Positions 50,551-59,847 are shown, counted from the stretch's first letter. The stretch is DNA of 64,000 nucleotides from CAZGKW01 sp964526295 (GCA_964526295.1 CAZGKW010000003.1:1-64000), one strand, 5' to 3'. The notes: generated from the letters alone by a model not told the origin. Program-made: numbers and translations.

Positions 50551-51153
50551 CTACTCGCCATCCGCGGCGGACCATTGCCGGGCGGGAAAGGTGAACCGAA
50601 CGGCCCGACCGCCCTTCTCGACGCGGACCTCGAACGGCGGCGCCGGCGGGTCGGCGACCGTCCAGGCCGGCCCGTCACGTTCGGCCCGGGTGGTTGAGTC
50701 GCCGGCCTCGACGACGACCTCGGCCTCGAGTGACGCCTCACCGCGAATGGTCTCGGCGTCCCCGGCGGTGAGTGCCGCCCCGTTCTGGATGCAGACGAAC
50801 GGCTCTTCGCGGCGGATCGCCCGGTGGTACGCCACCATGGCCAGGACTTCCGCGGTCGAGGGGTGCAGCTCCCCCGGCCCCTCCATCATCTCGCGGACCT
50901 CCTTGCGGAGCTCCGACGGGCCGAGGTCGGCGAACGCCTGCCCGTAGAACGCCCCTTCCGGCCCGTGACAACGAGCACAGGCCGACTCAAACGTCGAGAC
51001 GGGGCCGAGCGTCAGGTCCACTGGCCCGGAGACCGTCTCGGCGAGGTCCGCATTCGCCTCGGCCGATGGGTCCATACCGGCCGGCCCCGCCGACGCGCCG
51101 CACCCCGCAAGCGCCGCTGACGCCAGACCCAGCCAGAGAACGCGGGCCCCCAT
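50551..51153 (-). CDS. Lipid-anchored c-type cytochrome
   Basis: The protein has 200 residues. The lipobox LAGC places the lipidated Cys at residue 18. C59-A-R-C62-H63 is the haem-c site, and Met residues in the following MMEGPGELHPST region could be the axial ligand. After the haem domain a beta-rich tail of unknown role runs to residue 200. The start ATG overlaps the stop of the sugar-dehydrogenase-like gene. It probably takes electrons from that enzyme. GGGGGAGGAG gives a strong ribosome site. Confidence 0.85.
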   Translation of the reverse strand: MGARVLWLGLASAALAGCGASAGPAGMDPSAEANADLAETVSGPVDLTLGPVSTFESACARCHGPEGAFYGQAFADLGPSELRKEVREMMEGPGELHPSTAEVLAMVAYHRAIRREEPFVCIQNGAALTAGDAETIRGEASLEAEVVVEAGDSTTRAERDGPAWTVADPPAPPFEVRVEKGGRAVRFTFPARQWSAADGE

Positions 51154-52340
51154 CACTCCTCCCCCACGTAATCAAGCCGGTAGATACGGTTACCGCGGTC
51201 ATCACTGACCAGCAGCGACCCGTCGGGGGCCTGGACCACGTCAACCGGCCGCCCGAGGACCTCGTCGTCGCCGGTCAGGAACTTGGCATAGACCTTCTCG
51301 CCCCACGGCCGGCCATCCTCGAAGAAGACTCGGGTCACGCAGTAGCCAGCCTTGTGGCTTCGGTTCCACGAGCCGTGGTAGGCGACGAAGGCGTCGCCGC
51401 GGGCGCCGGGAAAGCGGGCGCCGGTGTAGAACGTCATGGCGTTCGGGGCCCAGTGGGCCCCCGTGGGCCACTCGGGCGGGATCGTCGTCGCCGCCAAGCG
51501 GGCGATCTCCGGGTGGTCCAGGAACTCGTATCGGGGCAAGCGGCTGCCGACGACGAACGGGTGGCCGTACCAGCCGCCCTCGACGTAGCGGTTCATCTCG
51601 TCCGGCGGGTTGAGGTCGGTGATCTCCTGGTCGACGCGGTCGTCCTTCCGCTCGATGGGTCGGCCGAACCAGTCGGACCCGTGGTCCATGCCCCAGATCT
51701 CGTCGGTGCCCGGGCGGACGACCAGCTTCTCGGTGTTGCGGATGCCGGAGCAGAACTGCCGCTCGTCGCCCCCGTCGAGGGCGTAAGACCAGATCTTCTG
51801 TCGCGGCGTGTCGCGGAGGTCGCGGATGTTGCCCGAGTCGCCGATGCCGGTGTACAGGCGGCCCTTGTGGATGAGGATCGGCCGCCACCAGTGCCCGCCG
51901 CCGCTGGGGAGACGGCCTTTCGGGACCACCGTGACGGTCTCGTCGGCCCGGCCGTCGCCGTCGGTGTCGCGGGCCCGGAAGATCGCCCCCGATTCGGTGA
52001 ACCAGAGCCATCCTTCGCGCCAGAACAGGCCGTGCACCGTCCGGTGGTCCTCGACGAACGTCTGGAGCGACTCGAAGTAGCCGTCGCCGTCGGCGTCGCG
52101 GCACGACTTGACGACACCCTCGCCCGGCAGGCTGACGTAGAGGGTGCCCTCGTTGTCGAAGGCCATGAACCGCGGCCGGCGGATGGTCGACTCGGCCACC
52201 GCCAAACGGCACCCGGAGCGGACCCACACGCCGTCGGGCACGTCGCGGTCGGGGACCTCTGGGGTCCCTGCCGCGCACGCCACGGCCGACAGGGCGGCCA
52301 GGAGCGCGAGACCCATATGGCTTGACCTATTGTGATTCAT
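51153..52340 (-). CDS. Soluble sugar/aldose dehydrogenase-like lipoprotein (PQQ-type beta-propeller)
   Basis: The protein has 395 residues with a lipobox ALSAVAC at residues 16-22. The beta-propeller body resembles PQQ-dependent glucose/sorbosone dehydrogenases (DADGDGYFESLQTFVEDH, LYTGIGDSGNIRDLRDTPRQK, GMDHGSDWFGRPIE, ALVSDDRGNRIYRL-like end LLVSDDRGNRIYRL). Ca-binding DxDGDG motifs are present. If it holds PQQ it would oxidise sugars in the periplasm and pass electrons to the cytochrome encoded next. PQQ use is inferred. It overlaps the Gfo/Idh gene by four bases (ATGA). Confidence 0.85.
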   Translation of the reverse strand: MNHNRSSHMGLALLAALSAVACAAGTPEVPDRDVPDGVWVRSGCRLAVAESTIRRPRFMAFDNEGTLYVSLPGEGVVKSCRDADGDGYFESLQTFVEDHRTVHGLFWREGWLWFTESGAIFRARDTDGDGRADETVTVVPKGRLPSGGGHWWRPILIHKGRLYTGIGDSGNIRDLRDTPRQKIWSYALDGGDERQFCSGIRNTEKLVVRPGTDEIWGMDHGSDWFGRPIERKDDRVDQEITDLNPPDEMNRYVEGGWYGHPFVVGSRLPRYEFLDHPEIARLAATTIPPEWPTGAHWAPNAMTFYTGARFPGARGDAFVAYHGSWNRSHKAGYCVTRVFFEDGRPWGEKVYAKFLTGDDEVLGRPVDVVQAPDGSLLVSDDRGNRIYRLDYVGEE

Positions 52341-53383
52341 CGTCGCCCTCCCGACCCCGACTCGACTCGCACCGGCCGGCCCGTGCGGACCGATTCGACC
52401 TCCGCTTCCACGAGGGCGACCGCCGCGGCGGCGTCTTCCGGGGCAATCCGCTCCGACGGCCGGCCCGCCGCCAAGCACGCCACGATGTGGCGCAGCTCCT
52501 CGGTGTAAGCGTCGCCCGCCGTGACCGTAGGCGGCGTCTCGCGGCCCGCCTCGCGAACGAGGAGCGTCGGCGAGCGGCGCGAGTCGAACCGGGCCGAACC
52601 GCCTTCGAACTCCAGCTCGGCGGACATGTAGAAGCCTTCGTCGGTCGGCAGGTCCCACCCGCCGCTCGCGACGACCTCCGGCCCGCCGTCGAATCCGTAG
52701 CGGGTCTCGATCCGCACGACGCCGCCGGCGGCGTCGAGATCGCCTTCACTGGACACCTCGTTCGGCGGACCGACGTACCACCGCACCAGGTCGGCATCGT
52801 GGACGTGCAGGTCGAGGGCGGCCGAGCCGCTCCGCCGCACGTCCGCCAGCCACCCGTCCCACGCCCAGCCCGGGACGCAGCCGTGCCGGCGGAACGTCGC
52901 CGCCCGGACCCGGCCGAGGCGGCCGGCGTCGACGAGGCCCTTCAGGACGACGTACTCCGGCCAGAACCGCAGACAGTGGCCGACCAGGAGGAGCCGCTCC
53001 GCCGCACGGGCCGCCTCGACCACCGCGAACGCATCGGCCGACGTCAGGGCCAGCGGCTTCTCGCAGACGACGTGCTTGCCCGCCTCCAGGGCCAGGAGAG
53101 CCATGTCTGCATGCAGAAAGGTCGGAACACAGAGGTCGATCGCGTCCAATGACGCATCGGCCAGGAGGTCGGCGTACTCGTCGGTGGTGCGGACGCCCGC
53201 CAAGTCGGACCGACCGGCGGCCCCGGTGTCGATGTTGCCGACGGCCCCGGAGAGGTCCCCCGCGAGCCGGGCCGGGTCAAGGTCGCAAAGCCACGCGACC
53301 TCGGCCCCCTCGATGGCCCGGTAGGCCTTCAGATGGGTCGCGCCCATCATCCCCAGGCCCACCAGGCCGATGCGCGTCGTCAC
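52337..53383 (-). CDS. Gfo/Idh/MocA-family oxidoreductase
   Basis: The protein has 348 residues. LVGLGMMGATHLKAYRAI is the NAD(P)-binding loop and VVCEKPLALTSADAFA has the catalytic Lys. SGSAALDLHVHDADLVRWY and DLPTDEGFYMSAELEF belong to the substrate domain. It heads an operon with a sugar dehydrogenase-like lipoprotein, a cytochrome and an esterase. GTG 53383 follows AAAGGGCC. Substrate unknown. Confidence 0.92.
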   Translation of the reverse strand: MTTRIGLVGLGMMGATHLKAYRAIEGAEVAWLCDLDPARLAGDLSGAVGNIDTGAAGRSDLAGVRTTDEYADLLADASLDAIDLCVPTFLHADMALLALEAGKHVVCEKPLALTSADAFAVVEAARAAERLLLVGHCLRFWPEYVVLKGLVDAGRLGRVRAATFRRHGCVPGWAWDGWLADVRRSGSAALDLHVHDADLVRWYVGPPNEVSSEGDLDAAGGVVRIETRYGFDGGPEVVASGGWDLPTDEGFYMSAELEFEGGSARFDSRRSPTLLVREAGRETPPTVTAGDAYTEELRHIVACLAAGRPSERIAPEDAAAAVALVEAEVESVRTGRPVRVESGSGGRR

Positions 53384-53494
53384 GGGCTGGCCCTTTCGGA
53401 CAATACCCCGGCAGGTCCGCTCCGGGTTCGCGGCCCCTCGACCACGCTCAGGGCCGCCCTGGGCCCGTCGAAAGGCGGCGGATTCGGGAAGCGG

Positions 53495-54850
53495 TCAGGC
53501 CGGGACGGTGCGGCGCCACGCCGGGGCGTCGCGCCAGGTCGGCATGGCGCGGCCCTGGCGGCGGTAGTAGTAGCGGAAGCCCCAATGGGCCGCCAGGTTC
53601 ATCAGCCAAGCGACCTTCTGCCGCGGCGGACGCTCCAGCCGCTCGCGCACGCTCGACCAGGAGAAGAACTCGTGGAACGCCGCGCTCTGGGCCCCGGCCA
53701 GCTCAGGGACCGCCATGCCCGCCGGCCGGAAGACAACCGACCCCCCGTTGTATTTCGACCAGTCGGTCGTCAGGATCCGCCCGGCCGCCTCGTACTCGTC
53801 GAAGAACGGTGTGCCGGGGTATGGCGTCAGGATGGGAAAGATGGCGAAACCGAGGCGGGCCTCGCGGGCGAAGCGGACGGTCTCGCGGCACGATTCGAGG
53901 TTGTCGGAATCGAAGCCGAAAATGAACGAGCCCCACGTGCCGATCCGGGCCCGGCGGACCTCCGCCAGCAGCGACAGGTAGTCGGCCGGGTCGCAATAGG
54001 TCTTGTTCCCGAGCTTGAGGCTCTCGGGATTGGGGCTTTCGAGGCCGAAGATGAGGCCCCGGCAGCCGCTCCGCCTGGCGGCCCGGAGGAACGCCGGGTC
54101 GCGGGCGATCGTGATCGGCGCCTGTCCGCACCAGCCGACATGGAGCTTCTCCAGCTCGCGGAAGAGGTCCCACGCCCAGGCCTTGTCTCCGACGACGTTG
54201 TCGTCGGCAAAGACGACCCGCCGGGCCCCGACGCTGCGGACCTCGTCGACGATCTCGCCGACCGGACGGGCGGCGTAGCGGCCGCCGTACATGGCATGGG
54301 TGGTGCAGAAACGGCACCGCATGGGGCAGCCGCGCGAGAGCTGGACGGCATGGCCGGCGAGGTAATCACGGGGATTCAGCAGGTCGCGGCGGGGCGTCGC
54401 GATACGGACCTTCTCGGTGACGCGATAGATGCCCCCGAGCCGGCCGGCCTCGAAGTCGGCGAGCATCTGCGGCAGCGTGCCCTCGGCCTCGCCGACCGCG
54501 ACCGCGGCAGCGCGCTCCAGGCCCTCCTCCGGCCGGGCCGAGGGATGGACACCCCCGAGCACCACAGGCACGCCGAGCCGCCGGTAGGCATCGGCGATCT
54601 CGTAGGCCCGAGGGGCCTGGCACGTCATGGCCGTGATGCCCACCAGGTCCGGTGCGTCGTCGATCGGCACCGGGCCGGTGCACTCGTCGCGGATCTCGAC
54701 GTCCCATCTCTCCGGGACGACCGCCGCCGCCACCGCCAGGCCCAGCGGCATGAAGAGGGCCTTGCGCCCGAACGTGACCCGCCGCGCCACAGGGCCCTGG
54801 AGCACGGCAACGAGGGGGTTTCTCGGGTTGATCAAACGGAGCTTCGGCAT
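53495..54850 (-). CDS. B12-binding-domain radical SAM protein (second copy)
   Basis: The protein has 451 residues. The N-terminal cobalamin-binding-like domain reads DLVGITAMTCQAPRAYEIAD and VVLGGVHPSARPEEGLE. The 4Fe-4S site is C175-P-M-R-C179-R-F-C182, followed by FADDNVVGD, FGLESPNPESLKLGNK and ILTPYPGTPFFDEYEAAGRIL. It shares the same framework with 4839-6464 but is well diverged. It is likely a class B-type methyltransferase or a related enzyme. The substrate is unknown. Two flanking genes on the same strand are spaced by 111 bp or less. Confidence 0.9.
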   Translation of the reverse strand: MPKLRLINPRNPLVAVLQGPVARRVTFGRKALFMPLGLAVAAAVVPERWDVEIRDECTGPVPIDDAPDLVGITAMTCQAPRAYEIADAYRRLGVPVVLGGVHPSARPEEGLERAAAVAVGEAEGTLPQMLADFEAGRLGGIYRVTEKVRIATPRRDLLNPRDYLAGHAVQLSRGCPMRCRFCTTHAMYGGRYAARPVGEIVDEVRSVGARRVVFADDNVVGDKAWAWDLFRELEKLHVGWCGQAPITIARDPAFLRAARRSGCRGLIFGLESPNPESLKLGNKTYCDPADYLSLLAEVRRARIGTWGSFIFGFDSDNLESCRETVRFAREARLGFAIFPILTPYPGTPFFDEYEAAGRILTTDWSKYNGGSVVFRPAGMAVPELAGAQSAAFHEFFSWSSVRERLERPPRQKVAWLMNLAAHWGFRYYYRRQGRAMPTWRDAPAWRRTVPA

Positions 54851-54927
54851 GGCGGACCGTTACGCGCTCCGACGGCAGGCACATTCCCGCCGGCTCACAG
54901 GCACGGTAGCAGACCGGGTGGGCGGAA

Positions 54928-55839
54928 TCAACGGGCCGGCGGTTTCGCAGGCACTTCCCAGAGCGGCGTCGGGACGAACTCGCTCGTCAGGTAGAGGCTG
55001 CGGCCGTCGGCCCCGTAGGCGACGGCCTCGCCCTGGCGGCGGCGTGGCATCGTGATGCGCCGGGGCTTGCCCCGGAACGCGTCGGCCCAGGATTCGTCCG
55101 GGCCGCGAACGAACTCGAACGCATCGCCGTACGTGAGGAGCACCGCCCGGCGACCGTCGGGCGAAACATCCATCGCCGTCACGCCGCGGACGCTTGTTCC
55201 GGCGATGCGCCTGGCCGTCTGCGGCCCGTCATCATCAGCCCGCCACGAGAGCGCGTAAACGCCTCCCTCCAGCTTGTCCGCCAGGAGGATCGTCCCGTCG
55301 GCGGGATCGACGGCGACGGCCTCGCAATCGCGCGGGCCGTCTTCGTAGGCAAACTCGATCGTCCGGAAGACGTCCGCTTCGACCTCCGCCGGCTCCTCCT
55401 TCGTGCCGACGACGGGCTCGGCGACGACGTGGATCAGGCACCGGCGACGGATCGCCGAGTTGTCGCCGACGTCGGCCAGCAGGAGATAGCTCAGGCCGCC
55501 GCGCCGGACCGAAGCCATGTCCTCCCAGTCGCGGGCAAACACGCGCTTCAGGCGAAGCAGGCCGAGGTGCTCCCCCTCGGGCCCGAAGGCGTAGGCGACC
55601 GGCCCGTCGCCGGAATCGTTGTGCGTCCAGAAGACGCCGGGCGTGCGGCGGCTCACGGCCAGGCCGCTCGACTCGTCGATGGTTCGGTTGGCCAGATCGC
55701 AGACGTGACGCGGCTCGCCGTAAGTGATGCACTCGGCCGTCGATACGCCCGTCGGCAAACCGCTTCCCAAGGCCAAGGCACAGGTGGCGCACGTCAGCAT
55801 GGCGATCGCTATACGCCGTGGACCCAAGGCAGCATGCAT
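54928..55839 (-). CDS. Secreted beta-propeller-like protein
   Basis: The protein has 303 residues with a hydrophobic N-terminal signal (IAIAMLTCATCALALGSG). The body contains repeated strands with polar loops (FWTHNDSGDGPVAYAF, LLLADVGDNSAIRRRCL, GTILLADKLEGGVYALSW, RAVLLTYGDAFEFV), consistent with a propeller. No catalytic motif is visible. The SGDG and GDNSA stretches resemble those of secreted phosphatase- or phytase-like propellers, but this is weak. TAGGA lies upstream of ATG 55839. Confidence 0.7.
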   Translation of the reverse strand: MHAALGPRRIAIAMLTCATCALALGSGLPTGVSTAECITYGEPRHVCDLANRTIDESSGLAVSRRTPGVFWTHNDSGDGPVAYAFGPEGEHLGLLRLKRVFARDWEDMASVRRGGLSYLLLADVGDNSAIRRRCLIHVVAEPVVGTKEEPAEVEADVFRTIEFAYEDGPRDCEAVAVDPADGTILLADKLEGGVYALSWRADDDGPQTARRIAGTSVRGVTAMDVSPDGRRAVLLTYGDAFEFVRGPDESWADAFRGKPRRITMPRRRQGEAVAYGADGRSLYLTSEFVPTPLWEVPAKPPAR

Positions 55840-55847
55840 GGCGCGTC

Positions 55848-56508
55848 CTATGTGGTCGGCGTCTCGGGCTTGGGCCTTCGTCTGCCGCATTGCAGGCGGT
55901 GGAACTCCTCCGGGTCGCGGACGTTCGACCGCTCGGCCCAGGCCTTGTAGAGGGCGAGCGGCTCGGCGGCTTTCTCGGGCCGCTCTTCCGCCAGGTCGTT
56001 CAGCTCCGTCCGGTCGGCCGCGAGGTCGTACAGCTCCCACCGGCCGCGGGTCACCTCGGAAACGAGCTTCCAGTCGCCGGCCCGGACGGCCCGGTTGCCG
56101 CGGTGCTCGAAGCAGCGGGCCTCGTGACCCGGCCGTCGCCCCGTCTCCAAGACGGGGCGCAGGCTCTTTCCTTCGAGCGGGACGATTGTCTGGCCCGCGT
56201 ACGCCTTCGGATAGTACTACAACGCCAGTTCGCTACTTCATCCCGCCTGGCGGCCTTCCCATGCCGCCAGGAACTCGCTTCAGGCCTGATCGCGGCGGCC
56301 TGGGAAGGCCGCCGCGCGGCAAGTGGCGTTGTAGGAATAGTCGGCCGCGGCCAGGTCGAGGCACGTGGCCATCATGTCGACGACGTGGCCGGACTCGTGC
56401 GTCAGCGTGCCGGGCTTTCGGATGCCGGCGGGGCGCCGCCCAGATGGCGGGGGCCAGGGCGTCGGCCGCCCTGCCGAGGGTCGAAAGGAAATGGCGTCGC
56501 TTCATCAT
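55848..56508 (-). pseudogene. Sulfatase pseudogene, internally deleted and interrupted by a mobile element
   Basis: The start MKRRHFLSTLGRAADAL is a Tat-type leader typical of sulfatases. The frame then jumps to a sulfatase tail: IRKPGTLTHESGHVVDMMAT and CLDLAAADY, then, after an inserted element, YPKAYAGQTIVPLEGKSL, EHRGNRAVRAGDWKLVSEV and GRWELYDLAADRTELNDLA. The catalytic CxPxR and most of the core are missing, so the gene is dead. This family's active enzymes hydrolyse sulfate esters and need a formylglycine-generating enzyme. It lies eight bases upstream of the propeller gene on the same strand. Confidence 0.85.
56216..56336. mobile_element. 121-bp foldback (MITE/REPIN-like) element in the sulfatase pseudogene
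   Basis: Terminal inverted repeats CTACAACGCCA (56217-56227) and TGGCGTTGTAG (56324-56334) flank two hairpins. The first has 9-bp arms CCTGGCGGC/GCCGCCAGG with loop CTTCCCAT (56246-56271). The second has 10-bp arms CGCGGCGGCC/GGCCGCCGCG with loop TGGGAA (56291-56316); the loops are complementary. The flanking direct repeat ATAGT (56211-56215 and 56337-56341) is a 5-bp target duplication, because removing the element and one copy restores the sulfatase reading frame at DYPKAY. Confidence 0.85.
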
Positions 56509-57026
56509 GGATTCGGGGTCCCGTTGGCAGCGCCATCCCTGCGAGGCGGCGGTTTCGGCTGCAACATCCGATAGACGAAGGCCCGGTCCTCAGGGTCCCG
56601 CAATTCGCGCATCAACTCGCCCAACTTCAGCCGGAGGCTCGGCTCCAAGGGGAGGCCTGTGCCTTGCGCTTCGGTCCAGAAACGCCGTGCCCTGGCCTGC
56701 GAGGTCCCACGCAGCACGCGCCGCTCGCCATAGCGGTGATCGTCGAGGACGAGGCTCGCCCAGAACGGGGTGTCCGGCGTCGGGGACGTGATAACACCGC
56801 TGTCGGGGATTACAATCCGCGAGACAACAATGGCCCGAGTCTCGTCAAAGCGCCCCTGCAAAGCGGTGATATACCAGTCGCCGCTGCCCCTGCTAGGAAT
56901 GCCGGAGGTTGGAAAGAGCACCAACCATCCGCTTAACAGCAATAGAGCACCTGAGATCCCGAGAGCGACAAGCAGGTGGCGGTTCCGCCGGCGAACTGCC
57001 TGGCCGGGGGTTTCGGACCATCCCAT
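56505..57026 (-). CDS. Single-pass membrane protein of unknown function
   Basis: The protein has 173 residues from ATG 57026; GTG 57065 would add 13. The basic N-terminus is followed by a transmembrane helix (LLVALGISGALLLLSGWLVL), then an extracytoplasmic domain with IVVSRIVIPDSGVITSPTPD and a helical C-terminal part (LKLGELMRELRDPEDRAFVY). The base composition is less GC-biased than its neighbours. Neither start has a good ribosome site. It overlaps the sulfatase pseudogene start by four bases, and it may be an orphan gene. Confidence 0.55.
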   Translation of the reverse strand: MGWSETPGQAVRRRNRHLLVALGISGALLLLSGWLVLFPTSGIPSRGSGDWYITALQGRFDETRAIVVSRIVIPDSGVITSPTPDTPFWASLVLDDHRYGERRVLRGTSQARARRFWTEAQGTGLPLEPSLRLKLGELMRELRDPEDRAFVYRMLQPKPPPRRDGAANGTPNP

Positions 57027-57131
57027 GGTGCCAGCACCGACGCCCTTGTTGTTCCTGCGAGCCACGCCAAGACCCGTCCCTCGGCGCCGTTACACTGAAG
57101 CGGGAGGCACCCCGCCACTCGGCGAACGCCC

Positions 57132-58220
57132 TCAGTATGGCAGGCGAGGGGCGGAATTGCCAGTGCCTCGGCGGCCCCGGGTGCCCGTGCCTTCGGTCTC
57201 GCCGCCGTCCTTCTCGGGCGGGCCCCACAGCCGGAAGACGACCAGGAAGGCGTCCTTCCCGCCGCCGGGACGCGTCTGAGGTCCGTGGAGCTGCTCCAGG
57301 TCGTCCTTGTCGGTGAAGCCGGCGGCCGCGGCCAGGCCGGTCGCCGAGTCGATCGCACAGGCGTGGAACACGCCGCCCGGGCCGACGTGGGCCTTCAGGA
57401 GCGCCTCCCGCCACTCCCGGTCCGCGACCAGGATGCCCGCCCCGTCGGGATAGCCGAACGGCTCGCCTTCGCTGTGCTGCGTGATCCCCCAGCCGACGAC
57501 CATCACCCGCCCCCACCGGTCCCAGCAGACGGCGTTGGCGAAGCCGCGGAGGACCATCTGCCGGACGGGCTCGCCGGAGGTCGGATCGATCTCGTAACAG
57601 AACGAGCTGGTGCCCTTGCCGCCGCCCTCCTTGATGTGGAACTTCAGCTTCTCGTCCAGGTCCCGTGGGTCGCGGTGGAGGGTCGTGTTGCCGCCGTCGC
57701 ACTTGCCCATGGCGAAGAGGTGGCCGTTGGGCATCGTCGCGAGGAACGTGCACCGGGAGTCGGCCATCAGGCTCCGTTCCTTGCACGGGCCGTGCGACCA
57801 GTCCCACCACGTCCATCCCGGGCCGGTGATGTAGGGCTGCTGGAGGATCGAATGGACCTGTTTGTAGCCATAGGCGAACGGCCCGAGTTGCTTCCGCTTG
57901 AAGGCCGGGATGCCGCCCTTCAGGTCCGGCTGGTGCCGCACCAGGTTGCCGGAGACCCGCACGCGGGGTTCGTCGCCGCCGCAGGTGACGATCACGCGGA
58001 ACGCCGTGCCGGCCGTCGCGGCGACGGTCCCGCGGCGAACCTGGACGTCGGTGAAGCCCTGGTCGCCGGGACCTCCGAAGCGTGCGACGACGAGCATCTC
58101 CGGGTCGAGTGCCGGAGCCGCGCTGTCCAGTTCGGGTCCCCAGGCGGATTGCCGGTCCCCGCCGTAAGCCGACACCGCCCCCGCCAGCAGAAACAGCCAC
58201 GTCACTGCGATGCGCCCCAT
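57132..58220 (-). CDS. Secreted protein, propeller-like, unknown function
   Basis: The protein has 362 residues with a signal peptide (IAVTWLFLLAGAVSAYG). The sequence contains Trp-, Gly- and Asp-rich strands (GPGWTWWDWSHGPCKERSLM, FLATMPNGHLFAMGKCDGGN, GVFHACAIDSATGLAAAAGF), compatible with a beta-propeller, but it has no recognised catalytic motif. GGAGGTAATG lies before ATG 58220. The divergent esterase gene starts 176 bp away. Confidence 0.7.
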   Translation of the reverse strand: MGRIAVTWLFLLAGAVSAYGGDRQSAWGPELDSAAPALDPEMLVVARFGGPGDQGFTDVQVRRGTVAATAGTAFRVIVTCGGDEPRVRVSGNLVRHQPDLKGGIPAFKRKQLGPFAYGYKQVHSILQQPYITGPGWTWWDWSHGPCKERSLMADSRCTFLATMPNGHLFAMGKCDGGNTTLHRDPRDLDEKLKFHIKEGGGKGTSSFCYEIDPTSGEPVRQMVLRGFANAVCWDRWGRVMVVGWGITQHSEGEPFGYPDGAGILVADREWREALLKAHVGPGGVFHACAIDSATGLAAAAGFTDKDDLEQLHGPQTRPGGGKDAFLVVFRLWGPPEKDGGETEGTGTRGRRGTGNSAPRLPY

Positions 58221-58395
58221 CATTACCTCCGCTCTGCCGCACGACCTCAGTTACCTTGGACGAACGAACCCGGCGGCGGTTCAGCATTCTGTGCTGATGC
58301 GTGGTGTCGGTGCCCCGCAGCCGCCGAACGTCCTCGACGCCGACAACGGCCCGCCCTACAATCGGCCGTCCCCTTCCTTATACGAGGAGCGGCGG

Positions 58396-59799
58396 GTGGC
58401 GCTTCACCGTTGGCTGGCATCGTGCCTCGTCTTGGCCGCTGCGCTGTCGGTCCGGTTAGGGGCTGGAGCCGCGACGGCCGCGGAGACGGATGCCGCCGAA
58501 AGCTCAGCCGAATCCGCCGCGTCCGGCGGTCCGCCCGGGCTCCTGGCCGCCTATTTCCGCGAGCCCGACGCCGCCAAGCGCCGGGATATCGCCGGCCGGT
58601 TCGCCAGCATCCAGCCGAAGACGTGGGACGGATTCCGGGCCCTCCTCCACGAGGTGGCGCCCCGGGACGACCTGGCCCCGGGCGTACACCGCCTTCAGAC
58701 CTCAGGCACGGAGCCCGGCGCGAGCGAGCCGGTCCAGTACGTCCTCCGCGTGCCGCCGGGGTACGAAGCGAACGCCTCGAAGGGCCTGCCGCTGGTCATC
58801 GCCTGCCACGGGACGGGCGGCAGCGGCGACGCCTTCGCTCGCGAGATGGAGTCCGTCCTCCGCGAGACCGTCGACCAGGTGCTCCTGGCGTGCCCCGAGG
58901 CGCCCAAAAAGGGCCCCTACCGCGTCAGCCGCGCCATGACCGACTACCCCCTCCGCGTCCTCGCCGACGTCCGCCGCCGCGCCAACGTCGATTCGGACCG
59001 CGTCGTCCTCACGGGGTACTCCAAGGGCGGGTACACGACGTGGGGAACGGTGCTGTTCTCGCCGGGCGAGTGGGCGGCGGCGATCCCGATGGCGTCGTGG
59101 CCGCTGACGGAGGCCCGCTCCGCCGGGGCAATCCTGTACCTGCCGAACGTCCTGAACCTGCCCGTCCAGGCCCACTGGGGCGAGAAGGACATCGTCGCGG
59201 GGCAGAAGGAAGGCATCAACACACTTAGCTGTCAAGTTGCGAACGAGATGCGCCGCCTCGGCGCCGAACGGTTCGAGGGCATCGAGTACCCCGGCCAGGC
59301 GCACCGGATCGCCGTGAACACCGACGCCGTGCGGGACCGGGTCTCCTCGGCCCGGCGCGAGCCGTATCCGCGCGAGTTCCACCTGATCTTTCACCGCGTG
59401 TGGCAGGGCCGGGCCTGGTGGGTCCGGGCCACCGAGGCGGCCACCGAGGAGTACGACTTCACGAAGCCGATGAAGGTCCCGGTCACGGCGCTCATGGACG
59501 TGCGCCAAGCCCAGCGGCAGGTTTACAAGCGGCACGCTTTCGAGCTGGCCGCCCGGCCGCACGGCGACGCGAACACGCTGCTCCTTTCGGCCCGGAACCT
59601 GCGGCGGGTCGAAGTGACGATCGGCCCGGAGATGATCGACTGGTCGCGGCCGGTCAAGGTCATCGTCAACGGCCGCATCCGGCACAGCGGGCCGATGGAG
59701 ATCGACTGGTGGGAGTTGATCGAGACGGCCCGAAGGACGTACGATTTCGAGCGGCTGGTGGCGGCGCGGATGGAACTGGAAGTGCCGGTCCGTCGGTGA
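58396..59799 (+). CDS. Secreted alpha/beta-hydrolase, esterase/PHB-depolymerase-like
   Basis: The protein has 467 residues with a signal peptide (LASCLVLAAALSVRLGAGA). The nucleophile Ser is in VLTGYSKGGYTTW and ACHGTGGSGD is the oxyanion hole. HWGEKDIVAG gives the Asp and PGQAHRIAV the His. A C-terminal domain of about 110 residues is beta-rich and could bind polymer. The fold matches depolymerase or feruloyl-esterase-like enzymes. GTG 58396 follows GAGGAGC. Confidence 0.85.
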   Translation: MALHRWLASCLVLAAALSVRLGAGAATAAETDAAESSAESAASGGPPGLLAAYFREPDAAKRRDIAGRFASIQPKTWDGFRALLHEVAPRDDLAPGVHRLQTSGTEPGASEPVQYVLRVPPGYEANASKGLPLVIACHGTGGSGDAFAREMESVLRETVDQVLLACPEAPKKGPYRVSRAMTDYPLRVLADVRRRANVDSDRVVLTGYSKGGYTTWGTVLFSPGEWAAAIPMASWPLTEARSAGAILYLPNVLNLPVQAHWGEKDIVAGQKEGINTLSCQVANEMRRLGAERFEGIEYPGQAHRIAVNTDAVRDRVSSARREPYPREFHLIFHRVWQGRAWWVRATEAATEEYDFTKPMKVPVTALMDVRQAQRQVYKRHAFELAARPHGDANTLLLSARNLRRVEVTIGPEMIDWSRPVKVIVNGRIRHSGPMEIDWWELIETARRTYDFERLVAARMELEVPVRR

Positions 59800-59847
59800 A
59801 ACGAGCGCTCCGGCCGTGCGTTCGTCCGTTCGCACCCCGCGCTGCTT

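Noticed and set aside
55848..56508. Programmed frameshift in a functional sulfatase
   Set aside because: The catalytic CxPxR region is deleted and a mobile element with a target duplication interrupts the frame.
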